From JAAGZL01 sp050291725 (GTDB taxonomy: Bacteria > Pseudomonadota > Gammaproteobacteria > Chromatiales > Chromatiaceae), in assembly GCA_050291725.1 (NCBI GenBank), contig JBNKKH010000031.1, positions 1 to 64,000 of the forward strand: a DNA stretch of 64,000 nt, written 5' to 3'. The notes beneath the pieces were generated by a model. It was not told where the DNA came from, made no database searches, and was given only the letters and a program-made list of their open reading frames with translations. This document shows positions 23,595 to 31,890 of this stretch, piece after piece (positions within the stretch are counted from its first letter, which is position 1; every line of letters starts with the position of its first letter). The translations under genes were made by a program, and so were the position numbers.

Positions 23595-26347
23595 AACATC
23601 ATAGATACTCCAACGACATATTTTACGGCTATCGATTAACCGTTTTATGGCTGTTTGTCATACTCTATTTAGTGATCGCTCTGGCGCTGTCGATTGGGTA
23701 TGAACTAAGAACTCTAGATAGTCAGCATAAAGATAGAAGTGGAATTATCCATCGCAACATAGTGCGAAGAGTTGCCAGCTTAGAAACAGTGCTGACATCC
23801 ATAGTAGGACTGCGCCACGCAAGTGATACAGTAAGTTACGCAGAGTTGTCATCATTCTCGCAAGATATGCTCAAGGCATATCCTTATATTACAGCAATAA
23901 TACATCTGCCGCGTGTTGAGCAAGAGAAGAGATCAGAGTTCGAAGCTGAGATGCATAAGCAGGGGTTTATCAGTTTTAAAATGGAAAAAAATGCCGACTA
24001 TTCTGGCAAAGGTCCGCAGCCTCCCAGTTACCATCTTCCAGTAAGTTTTATTGAACCCATGAATCCGCATAGTGCTCGATTATTAGGTTATGATTTGACT
24101 GCAACTCAAGAGTTTTACCGTGCTGTTTCTGGCTCAGTACAGAGTGGAAAAATCATAGCTTTGGGTCCTGTTAAGGCAGCAAGTTTAAGCGAAGATACAT
24201 ATTTTGTTATGAAACCTGTCTATCAGGGGCGCTATCCACCGGAGAAAGGGGAGGATCGCTTATCCATGTTTGATGGGATGGCCGTGTTGGTTGTTGAACC
24301 AAAGCAGTTGGTTAAGGGGCTCTCTGGCCTTGAAAGCCAGCTCAATATCTCTCTCGCTCCATCGCTATCTATTACTGAAGAACCTAAATCGGGGCGGTCG
24401 CTCGACCTCAGCACCTTGCGATATTCGCGTAAGGTAGATGTATATGGGGCTAGTTTTAATTTATCAATAGATCAGCGTTTGACAGTTGAAATGATAAATT
24501 GGAAAAACCTACTGGTTATTTGGATTTTGTCTATATTCACCCTGCTACTGGTTATCAGTGTTTATCGTAATAAGCGTATAGGAAAGCTGCGGGAGGCAGA
24601 AGCAGATGCAGCAATTGCTGCAGAAGAGGAGAGGTTTTCACATGTTATCCAAACTGCATTTGATGCGGTAATAATCTCTGACGAGAATCGTGCAATATTA
24701 AGCTGGAACAGACAAGCAAAAGATCTGTTTGGCTACAAACAAGAAGAGGTGCTTGGGCGTGACCTTTTTCAGGTGATACTAACCCCTGGTTCAATGCCTG
24801 AATTAGATGATTCCCTAGTACCAATTATTCAGGAGTACAGTGAGCGCCCAAAGGGCGTACGTTTAGAGTTAGAGGGAAAAGATAAAAACAACAGGATCTT
24901 TCCCTTGGTCTTAGCCATCTCCTGTTCCAGGATAGGCGAGTTATTTACCATCAGTGTATTCGCCCGGGATATTACCGAAAGGAAAAAAATGGACGAAAGG
25001 ATTCACATGCTGGCATACCATGATTCTTTGACTCAACTACCAAATAGGCAAGCCTTTAAGGAACGCGTTTGGCAGGCAATCAGCTTGGCTCTGGAGCAAA
25101 ATAGCATAGGCTCTGTGCTGTATATAGATTTGGATGAGTTTAAACGCATTAATGACACCTTAGGCCACGACTTGGGCGACATGCTCCTGGTGCAGGTTAC
25201 TCGACGTTTGGAGTCGCACATTCGTAGTAATGATACTCTGTTTCGCAGTAGTGATTACAAGGAAGATGGTGAAGATGCATTTAGCGTTGCCCGACTTGGT
25301 GGTGACGAATTTACAGTTCTACTTGAGAATATTCATGAGCCGGAAACGGCTGGTGATGTTGCCAGCAGAATAAAAGATGCTATAGCAGGTTTGTATAACG
25401 TAGGAGGGTATGAGGTTCACATTACACCGAGTATAGGAATAGCAATATTTCCACAAGATGGAAGCAATGTGGATGAATTACTAAAGAATGCAGATACAGC
25501 TATGTATCATGCAAAGAGGTTAGGTAAAAATAATTGTCAGTTCTACTCAGAGGATATGAATGTTCAAGCGGCAACCCGTTTGAAGCTGGAGGGTAAGCTA
25601 CGAACTGCTCTGCTCTCTGAAGAGTTTTCCCTCTACTACCAACCTCAAATTGATCTCAAAACTAATGAGATTGTTTCTGCAGAAGCTTTGCTCCGTTGGA
25701 TTCATCCAGAGTTAGGCATGGTTTCCCCGGCTGAGTTTATTCCAATTGCTGAAGAGACTGGAATGATTTTGGAGTTGGGGGAATGGGTTCTAAATCAGGC
25801 CTGCAAGCAGGCTAAGGCTTGGCAGGATGCTGGTTTAAAGCCGATTCGAATTGCTGTGAATCTAAGTAGCATACAGTTTACGCAAAAAGATTTAGCAGCT
25901 ACAGTTTCACATGCTCTTGAGGATAATGAACTTGATTCTAGGTATCTGGAGTTAGAGATTACTGAGAGCATTATTATGCGCAATATACACGACACCATCT
26001 CTACCCTCAGTAGTTTCAAGGAGATGGGAATAGAGATATCTGTTGATGATTTTGGTACTGGATATTCATCACTCAGCTATCTCAAGCGCTTGCCGCTAGA
26101 CACCATTAAGATCGATCGTGCATTTATTAAAGATATTCCACATAGCGAAGATGATATGACCATAACATCTGCAATTATCGCGTTAGCAAAAAACTTGGGT
26201 CTTGCTATTGTTGCAGAGGGGGTCGAGTCCAATTACCAATTAGATTTTCTAAAACGACATGAATGCGAAAAGGCTCAGGGTTTTCTAATTAGTAGGCCAC
26301 TGCCTGTTAAGCAAATGGGTGACATTCTGCAATGCAACAAAATATAG
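23591..26347 (+). CDS. CHASE-PAS-GGDEF-EAL membrane sensor for cyclic-di-GMP
   Basis: A 918-residue inner-membrane protein. A first membrane helix (about 15-37) and a second (about 305-325) bracket a periplasmic CHASE domain (AYPYITAIIHLPRV near 95, FEAEMHKQGF). In the cytoplasm come a PAS domain (about 345-460), GGDEF (LAYHDSLTQLPNRQAF, motif ARLGGDEFTVLL near 570) and EAL (SAEALLRW near 697, ITESIIM, VDDFGTGYSSLSYL, AEGVES, QGFLISRPLP). Both enzymatic motifs are intact; no RxxD site is at the usual position before GGDEF. It is translationally coupled (ATGA overlap) to the periplasmic binding protein. The pair probably converts a periplasmic signal into a c-di-GMP change; the ligand is unknown. 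Confidence 0.93.
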   Translation: MKHHRYSNDIFYGYRLTVLWLFVILYLVIALALSIGYELRTLDSQHKDRSGIIHRNIVRRVASLETVLTSIVGLRHASDTVSYAELSSFSQDMLKAYPYITAIIHLPRVEQEKRSEFEAEMHKQGFISFKMEKNADYSGKGPQPPSYHLPVSFIEPMNPHSARLLGYDLTATQEFYRAVSGSVQSGKIIALGPVKAASLSEDTYFVMKPVYQGRYPPEKGEDRLSMFDGMAVLVVEPKQLVKGLSGLESQLNISLAPSLSITEEPKSGRSLDLSTLRYSRKVDVYGASFNLSIDQRLTVEMINWKNLLVIWILSIFTLLLVISVYRNKRIGKLREAEADAAIAAEEERFSHVIQTAFDAVIISDENRAILSWNRQAKDLFGYKQEEVLGRDLFQVILTPGSMPELDDSLVPIIQEYSERPKGVRLELEGKDKNNRIFPLVLAISCSRIGELFTISVFARDITERKKMDERIHMLAYHDSLTQLPNRQAFKERVWQAISLALEQNSIGSVLYIDLDEFKRINDTLGHDLGDMLLVQVTRRLESHIRSNDTLFRSSDYKEDGEDAFSVARLGGDEFTVLLENIHEPETAGDVASRIKDAIAGLYNVGGYEVHITPSIGIAIFPQDGSNVDELLKNADTAMYHAKRLGKNNCQFYSEDMNVQAATRLKLEGKLRTALLSEEFSLYYQPQIDLKTNEIVSAEALLRWIHPELGMVSPAEFIPIAEETGMILELGEWVLNQACKQAKAWQDAGLKPIRIAVNLSSIQFTQKDLAATVSHALEDNELDSRYLELEITESIIMRNIHDTISTLSSFKEMGIEISVDDFGTGYSSLSYLKRLPLDTIKIDRAFIKDIPHSEDDMTITSAIIALAKNLGLAIVAEGVESNYQLDFLKRHECEKAQGFLISRPLPVKQMGDILQCNKI

Positions 26348-26412
26348 AATTGATGCTGGCATAGGATTTGCAAAATATTGGCCGAAGAAACTGTTTTAGT
26401 TGAGGTCAATAT

Positions 26413-27501
26413 ATGAGCGCCCCAATTCCGATTGAGTTTAACCTAGATATGCGGCTAACCCCTCAAAAAGTTGCTGTAGTCCCATTCGACGGCCCAAATG
26501 CTGGTTCTGAAACACTTTTCAAGGATATTATGGCCGATGAGAATCTACTCTCAGATGTTATGGCTAAGCTAAAACAGGCCTTACCAGAGGAAGTTTACTC
26601 CCAGATTGAAGAGATGGTGGAATCCGGCAATGAATTGCCGTTAGCGGCAATATTTTCCTTAGAATCGCCGCTGTTTAGCCAAGATACAACTATGTTACAG
26701 AATGGCTTTGAGTTGGATCTCAGTCAGATCACAGCCTTTGTGAACTCTGTTAAGAAGATCAGTGAAAACCTACCAAAGCCTAATGGGAGTGCAGTAGATA
26801 AGGCATTGGACAGCTTTGGTCGCAACATAAGTGAGGCGCTTTCCCAGATATCTACCAAGGGCGAAGGGTTAGGAAAACAGATCCAGGAGCTACTAGCAGC
26901 TGCGAGGGCAGATATTACAGCTGCTGATCCCTCCAAGCTGATTATGCCTACCTCATCAGGTGTTGATGGCACGGTTACTCAATCTACCGCTCTTGGTACA
27001 GCCATAAGTGGCTTGGCTCAACCGTCTAATATCCAGGCAAATAGCTTGGTAGCTACACCAGCGCCAATAACCAGCCCAATGGGTGGCGAGTCCTGGAGCC
27101 AGGATATGGGTGATCGCATTATGTGGATGGTAGGTAAGGGGGTGCAGGCTGCATCTATACGTATCAATCCACCCGATCTTGGGCCAATCCAGGTTCAGTT
27201 GTCGGTTAAGAATGATCAGGCCAGTGTACAGATGGTGGTTCAGCATGGAGCGGTAAAAGATGCGTTGGATGCAGCTATGCCGCGACTGCGTGAGATGATG
27301 AATGAGAGCAATTTGCAACTAGTGAACGTAGATGTCAGCCATCGAGACTCCACTGGTCAGAGTAGTAGTTCAGCTATGTTTACCTCGGATCAAAGGGAGC
27401 AGTTGGGTCAGTTTCTACAGGATCAGGAGTTGCCAGCTCAAGTCGAAGAAGAGTTAGTAAAATATTACCTTAGTACATCCCTGATTGACGATTACGCCTA
27501 A
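26413..27501 (+). CDS. fliK: Flagellar hook-length control protein FliK
   Basis: The 362-residue product has a variable N-terminal ruler region and a clear C-terminal FliK domain (about 225-315): WSQDMGDRIMWMVGKGVQAA, IRINPPDLGPIQVQLSVKND, QMVVQHGAVKDALDAAMPRL and LVNVDVSHRDS. FliK sets hook length and triggers the FlhB export switch. The RINPPDLGPI core is nearly canonical, so this looks like the main FliK of the cell, compared with the divergent copy at 6998-8296. It follows the CHASE-GGDEF-EAL gene by 65 bp, away from any other flagellar structural gene in the window. Confidence 0.88.
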   Translation: MSAPIPIEFNLDMRLTPQKVAVVPFDGPNAGSETLFKDIMADENLLSDVMAKLKQALPEEVYSQIEEMVESGNELPLAAIFSLESPLFSQDTTMLQNGFELDLSQITAFVNSVKKISENLPKPNGSAVDKALDSFGRNISEALSQISTKGEGLGKQIQELLAAARADITAADPSKLIMPTSSGVDGTVTQSTALGTAISGLAQPSNIQANSLVATPAPITSPMGGESWSQDMGDRIMWMVGKGVQAASIRINPPDLGPIQVQLSVKNDQASVQMVVQHGAVKDALDAAMPRLREMMNESNLQLVNVDVSHRDSTGQSSSSAMFTSDQREQLGQFLQDQELPAQVEEELVKYYLSTSLIDDYA

Positions 27502-27721
27502 AGGCTCTGTTCTTGTTGTGAGTCATAGGTATCGCTGGGTCACGTTCACTCTTAAGCTGGATAGTTGATTAGTTAATCGGATCTCAATTCAATGCTTGGG
27601 ATAAGGTAAATGCAGAGATGCAAGCCTATTATTCCCCCTATATGCAAAATAACCTCTAGCGGTGCTGGATGCTCTGCTAGTATGATAGCATCTATATAAT
27701 GGCAATTATGGAGACAGAAGC

Positions 27722-28006
27722 ATGCTCTTGATTAGGCTGCTGATTTTTTCTGTATTAATAGTGATAGGTGCGGTGTTTGCCCTGAATAATAGCGATACAG
27801 TTACTTTTGGTTACTACTTTGGCACTCAAGAGATACCCCTTTCTCTGTTGTTAATCTTTTCCCTGATAATCGGCGCTGTTATTGGCATGTTGTCGGCAAC
27901 TGTTAGCATCCTTCGGCTCAAGCGGGAAAACGCAAGCTTGCGTCGTAAAACCAAGACGGTTACCGAAGAGGTTGAGAATCTTAGGGCCATCCCACTTAAG
28001 GAGTGA
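27722..28006 (+). CDS. lapA: Lipopolysaccharide assembly protein LapA (YciS)
   Basis: A 94-residue membrane protein of the LapA (DUF1049) family. It has two membrane helices (about 4-22 and 42-65) separated by NNSDTVTFGYYFGTQEIPLS, a conserved family segment, and a short coiled-coil tail. LapA acts with LapB in controlling LPS synthesis through FtsH and LpxC. lapB follows immediately. A TATAAT hexamer at 27695-27700 lies just upstream, but no good -35 partner was seen. Confidence 0.93.
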   Translation: MLLIRLLIFSVLIVIGAVFALNNSDTVTFGYYFGTQEIPLSLLLIFSLIIGAVIGMLSATVSILRLKRENASLRRKTKTVTEEVENLRAIPLKE

Positions 28007-28014
28007 TTTTCTCC

Positions 28015-29172
28015 ATGATGGAGCTAGTGGTTTTGCTGTTACCGGTAGCTGCGCTCTCTGGCTGGTTTGCCGCAAAGCGCAGTCATGCTAAGGGTAAGCA
28101 ACCATACAGCAATCACAATACTGACTACTTCAAAGGACTCAATTTTCTTCTGAATGAACAGCCAGATAAGGCGATTGATGTTTTCATTCAGATGCTTGAG
28201 GTGGATAGCGATACCGTTGAGACTCACCTAGCTCTGGGTAATCTGTTTCGCCGCCGAGGAGAGGTGGATCGAGCAATCAGGGTACACCAAAACCTGATTG
28301 CAAGGCCTACCCTGAAGCCAGAGCTCCGTTCCCAAGCTTTACTGGAGTTGGGTCAGGACTATATGCGTGCAGGTCTGTATGATCGGGCAGAAAGCCTGTT
28401 CCATGAGCTTACTGAATCCAATGTACACCAAGAACAGGCCTTGTCCAGCCTACTGTTTATCTATGAGAAAGAAAAAGAGTGGGATAGCTCTTTGCAGACT
28501 GCTGCCAAACTGGAATCGGTAACTGGTAAACAGCTGAATAACCAAAGAGCACACTACTATTGTGAGTTGGCAGATGAGGCTAGAATATCTGGAGATATAA
28601 AACTTGCAGGTGTGTATCTGAAAAAAGCCCAGGGATGTAATAAGGATTCGATAAGGGCGGCCATACTTTTAGGAGAGGTGGAGCAGCTAAAGGGCAATTA
28701 TAAAACCGCTTTAAAAGTGTTTAACAAAGTCGCACAGAATAATCCTGTATATCTATCGATAGTGCTTCCTTCGTTGCGTGATTGCTATGAAGCTATGGGC
28801 ACACAAGCTGACCTTAGGTCTTTTTTGCAAGAGTTTATTGCTACCAATGGTGGATTAGCTGGAGCGGTGACCTTAAGCCAGATAATCAGTGATGAGGATG
28901 GAGTGGAAGCAGCAGCGAAGTTCCTTTTAGAACATTTAAAGCAATATCCAAGCCTAGATGGTATGCGCCAGTTGATTTCACTAGAATCTAAAGAGCAGAC
29001 AATAACAAAGACAGATATTTTGCAAATATTAAATGCACTGTTAGATAAGATGGTAGAAGATAACTCTGGATACAAATGTACAACCTGCGGATTTAGTGCA
29101 AAAACTATGCACTGGTTATGTCCAAGTTGCAACAGTTGGAGCAGCATACATCCAGAGCAAAATTTAGTATAG
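28015..29172 (+). CDS. lapB: Lipopolysaccharide assembly protein LapB (YciM)
   Basis: About 385 residues with an N-terminal membrane anchor (MELVVLLLPVAALSGWFAAK), a chain of TPR repeats (FKGLNFLLNEQPDKAIDVF, THLALGNLFRRRGEVDRAIR and more), and a C-terminal rubredoxin-like zinc knuckle (CTTCGFSAKTMHWLCPSC). LapB is the essential adaptor that directs LpxC to FtsH proteolysis. The frame is open to GTG 28003, but ATG 28015 or 28018 fits the family N-terminus. AAGGAG at 27998-28003 spans the lapA end. The coding end approaches pyrF closely. Confidence 0.95.
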   Translation: MMELVVLLLPVAALSGWFAAKRSHAKGKQPYSNHNTDYFKGLNFLLNEQPDKAIDVFIQMLEVDSDTVETHLALGNLFRRRGEVDRAIRVHQNLIARPTLKPELRSQALLELGQDYMRAGLYDRAESLFHELTESNVHQEQALSSLLFIYEKEKEWDSSLQTAAKLESVTGKQLNNQRAHYYCELADEARISGDIKLAGVYLKKAQGCNKDSIRAAILLGEVEQLKGNYKTALKVFNKVAQNNPVYLSIVLPSLRDCYEAMGTQADLRSFLQEFIATNGGLAGAVTLSQIISDEDGVEAAAKFLLEHLKQYPSLDGMRQLISLESKEQTITKTDILQILNALLDKMVEDNSGYKCTTCGFSAKTMHWLCPSCNSWSSIHPEQNLV

Positions 29173-29198
29173 AAATTATAGAAGAGAGGAAAGTTGCA

Positions 29199-29909
29199 GT
29201 GACACTAGAAAACCCTGGACCGCGGATTATTGTGGCATTAGATTATGCTGATATTGGTGCAGCGCTAGAGCTGGTTTCGGGCCTTAATCCAAATATGTGC
29301 CGTTTGAAGGTTGGCAAAGAGATGTTTACTAGATTTGGCCCACAATTCGTGGAACGGTTGGTTGCTCAGGGCTTTGATGTATTCCTGGATCTTAAATTTC
29401 ACGATATTCCAAATACTGTAGCAGCAGCATGTGCGGCTGTGGCTGATCTCGGAGTATGGATGACCAATGTTCACGCCTCTGGTGGTCGGAAGATGATGGA
29501 GGCCGCCAAGAATAGGTTGCAGCAGATGCAAAATTCACCGCTATTGGTTGCAGTTACCATACTCACCAGCCTTGGTCAGCAAGACATCGCAGAGGTTGGC
29601 TATCCTGGTACCCCAGCGAGCAATGTAATAAGACTAGCGCAACTGGCAGATGCTTCAGGAATGGATGGAATAGTCTGTTCACCTCTAGAGGCAAAAGAGG
29701 TTAGGCCATTAGTCAGTGATGAGTTTTGTTTGGTAACTCCAGGGGTAAGACCTGCGTCAGCAGGAGAGGACGATCAGACTAGGGTTATGACACCTAAAGA
29801 CGCCTTAAGCGCAGGTTCTGATTATCTTGTGATAGGTAGGCCAATTACCCAAGCGGATGATCCAATGCTGGCGCTGCAGAATATCCAATCTGAGATAGAT
29901 TCTGCATAG
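29199..29909 (+). CDS. pyrF: Orotidine 5'-phosphate decarboxylase
   Basis: The enzyme makes UMP from OMP in pyrimidine synthesis. Motifs are IIVALDYAD, CRLKVGKEMF, VFLDLKFHDIPNTVA (catalytic D-x-K-x-x-D), NVHASGG, VTILTS, and VTPGVRPASA followed by DYLVIGRPIT. The frame is open into lapB (29118), but GTG at 29199 with GAGAGG at 29184-29189 gives 236 residues, the usual family length, and starts just before the first strand. The order lapA-lapB-pyrF is conserved in Gammaproteobacteria. Confidence 0.95.
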   Translation: MTLENPGPRIIVALDYADIGAALELVSGLNPNMCRLKVGKEMFTRFGPQFVERLVAQGFDVFLDLKFHDIPNTVAAACAAVADLGVWMTNVHASGGRKMMEAAKNRLQQMQNSPLLVAVTILTSLGQQDIAEVGYPGTPASNVIRLAQLADASGMDGIVCSPLEAKEVRPLVSDEFCLVTPGVRPASAGEDDQTRVMTPKDALSAGSDYLVIGRPITQADDPMLALQNIQSEIDSA

Positions 29910-30035
29910 GTCTTGCTTTGATACCAGGCGTGGTAAATAATGGTAGTTAGATAACAACAGCCAACTAAATGTTGTTATCCAACTAGTTGTCACCGGGATT
30001 GGTGGCTTAGATAAACATTTCATGGAGGATTTGTT

Positions 30036-30698
30036 ATGAATTCCGTTCGGTTATTTGTTCTTGTTGTCTCGGTTTCTTTTTTTACCCAAGTTTCAGCTAC
30101 CTCTATAGCACCTGGCGATTTAATTATCACAGAGGTTATGGCTAACCCTGGCGCTGTATCTGATGTGGATGGAGAGTGGTTTGAGCTGCATAATCTTACT
30201 GGGAACATCATTGATATAAATGGATTAACTCTATCTGATGATGGTTCAAATCTACATGTGATAGATAACGGTGGTTCTCTGATTATTGATCCGTTTGGAT
30301 ATCTTGTCTTGGGGCGAAATGGAGTTTCAGCAGTAAACGGTGGCTATACAGCAGACTATGTATATGACAATTTTGTGCTGGCCAATGGCGAAGATGAGAT
30401 AATTATTTCCAATTCTGGAACCGAAATAGTCAGACTTGAATATGCTGCAGGGTTTGCAGTGGATGGTAAAAGCCAAGAGTTATCGGGCGCGGTGGATTTT
30501 CCACTTACTGGTTCAGATTATGTATCGAGCATCTCTGTGTATGGAGTAGGTGACTTCGGTACCCCCGGACAGGCTGGAGACTCTAGCTGGATAGTTGCCA
30601 CTCAGCCGGTTCCGCTACCAGCAGCACTATGGCTATTTAGTTCAGCTACTATAGGCCTAATGGGGCTAACAAAAAAAAGGCCTGTTAAGCAGGCCTGA
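30036..30698 (+). CDS. Secreted lamin-tail-domain protein with VPLPA-CTERM sorting signal
   Basis: A 220-residue exported protein with an N-terminal signal peptide (LFVLVVSVSFFTQVSA), a lamin tail domain (about 25-160: GDLIITEVMANPGAVSD, EWFELHNLTGNIIDINGLTL, GYLVLGRNG) and a C-terminal tripartite tail, VPLPAALWLFSSATIGLMGL then KKRPVK. That tail is a PEP-CTERM-class (VPLPA) signal, processed by an exosortase in other species; no exosortase gene is in the window. Bacterial lamin-tail proteins are extracellular or envelope proteins of unclear role. The last codons overlap a terminator that works for the opposite strand. Confidence 0.88.
   Translation: MNSVRLFVLVVSVSFFTQVSATSIAPGDLIITEVMANPGAVSDVDGEWFELHNLTGNIIDINGLTLSDDGSNLHVIDNGGSLIIDPFGYLVLGRNGVSAVNGGYTADYVYDNFVLANGEDEIIISNSGTEIVRLEYAAGFAVDGKSQELSGAVDFPLTGSDYVSSISVYGVGDFGTPGQAGDSSWIVATQPVPLPAALWLFSSATIGLMGLTKKRPVKQA
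30671..30696 (-). terminator. Rho-independent terminator of the BA14K-like gene, inside the opposing gene
   Basis: On the minus strand AGGCCTG-CTTAA-CAGGCCT (30678-30696) is followed by eight T residues (30671-30678 region). It sits 27 bp past the BA14K-like stop and lies within the codons for the basic tail and stop of the VPLPA-CTERM gene. Confidence 0.85.
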
Positions 30699-30722
30699 AT
30701 AACAGCTATTAGCATTGGTAGA

Positions 30723-31112
30723 TCAATAATAGGGCGAAATACATTGACGCCGCGGGCCACGGTATGGCTGAAAGGTGTTATCGTAATCGCGATATGAGCG
30801 ATATCTGTTGTAACACCAGTTCACATGGGCACTATTATTGTAGTTTCTTCGATAGCTTCTCTGATAGTTGTTCTGCCTCTGGTTTTGGTTGTATAGCATT
30901 GTGCCGAGAACTATGGCGCCAAGGGCGATAGCCGTATTTCTTCTGCCCTTGCGCCCAACTTTTACAAATGCACCATCATAGTACTGGCTATCTTGGTGAG
31001 CTAATTGCCTGTCCCCGTATTCATGATGGTTCGCATTGGCTGCAGTAGATGTAATGCCTAAAACCAGTAGTGCAGATACCGCTCCAACATAAAGTGATTT
31101 TAATCTGCTCAT
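30723..31112 (-). CDS. Small secreted BA14K-like protein
   Basis: A 129-residue protein with a signal peptide (LYVGAVSALLVLGITSTAANA). After a second short hydrophobic segment (TAIALGAIVLGTML) comes an Asn/Gln/Tyr/Arg-rich stretch. The C-terminus HVNWCYNRYRSYRDYDNTF then GPRRQC has the W-C-x-x-RYRSY...C pattern of the BA14K family, known mainly from alphaproteobacterial immunoreactive envelope proteins with lectin-like activity. The two C-terminal cysteines could form a disulfide. It is a monocistronic unit with a strong terminator. Function is unknown. Confidence 0.75.
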   Translation of the reverse strand: MSRLKSLYVGAVSALLVLGITSTAANANHHEYGDRQLAHQDSQYYDGAFVKVGRKGRRNTAIALGAIVLGTMLYNQNQRQNNYQRSYRRNYNNSAHVNWCYNRYRSYRDYDNTFQPYRGPRRQCISPYY

Positions 31113-31231
31113 TGAACTCTCCTAACTCGTAATTAGTGTGGTCAAAGCATGTGTTATAAGTGTAGAACAGTTGCTGGTTTTTCGCCTGTAGAAGTTTGGA
31201 TGAACTTAATAAATATTTTGATAAAAATGTC

Positions 31232-31256
31232 ATAACATATTGATATATTATGTTAT
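31232..31256. repeat. AT-only inverted repeat upstream of the BA14K-like gene
   Basis: ATAACATA (31232-31239) and TATGTTAT (31249-31256) form a perfect 8-bp inverted repeat with a 9-nt AT-rich centre. It lies between smpB and the BA14K-like gene on the minus strand, so it may be an operator for the latter or part of the smpB 3' end. Confidence 0.45.
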
Positions 31257-31282
31257 TAGTGGTGTTGTTGGGTGTGGGGTAT

Positions 31283-31765
31283 TTAGCTATTCTTGAGTAT
31301 GCGTTGTTTATCCCGCTGCCAGTCACGATCTTTATCCGTTGCGCGCTTGTCATGCAGTTTTTTACCCTTGGCCAATCCTATCTCAAGTTTTGCCATACCT
31401 TTTTTCCAATACATGGCTAGGGGCACTAGGGTGAAGCCACGGCGTTCTACCAATCCAATAAGCTTATCCAGTTCTCTGCGGTGCATTAGCAGCTTGCGAG
31501 TGCGTACCGGATCTGGGTGTGTATGCTTTGATGCCGTTGGCAGGGCGGTGACATGGGCCCCAAACAGGAAGGCCTCTCCATCTTTGATCGTGACATAGCT
31601 CTCTTTTAGCTGCAGCCTGCCTTCACGCAGGCTTTTTACCTCCCACCCTTGCAGGGCTATGCCTGCCTCATAGCGTTCCTCTATGAAATATTCATGTTTG
31701 GCTTTTTTGTTCAGGGCGATGGTGCTGCCGCCTTGATTAGCCTTTTTTTTAGATTTCTTTGCCAT
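31283..31765 (-). CDS. smpB: tmRNA-binding protein SmpB
   Basis: SmpB escorts tmRNA to stalled ribosomes in trans-translation. Motifs present are IALNKKAKHEYFIEERYEAG, ALQGWEVKSLREG, YVTIKDGEAFLFGAHVT, HDPVRTRKLL-type (here HPDPVRTRKLLMH) and the basic tail KLHDKRATDKDRDWQRDKQR. The frame is open to an ATG at 31774; ATG 31765 (MAKKSKKK) fits the family start and gives 160 residues. Neither has a strong ribosome site. It is divergent from the NSS transporter gene. Confidence 0.96.
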   Translation of the reverse strand: MAKKSKKKANQGGSTIALNKKAKHEYFIEERYEAGIALQGWEVKSLREGRLQLKESYVTIKDGEAFLFGAHVTALPTASKHTHPDPVRTRKLLMHRRELDKLIGLVERRGFTLVPLAMYWKKGMAKLEIGLAKGKKLHDKRATDKDRDWQRDKQRILKNS

Positions 31766-31890
31766 GGCGGGCATTTTACGATCTTTTGTCCCATAAGCCA
31801 GTATATAGGCCTAAAAAACTTCCAACCTTGTCCTGAGCAGGATTTTAATTGAGAATACAGGTCGATTCGGATCATGGGGAATAATAAAAT

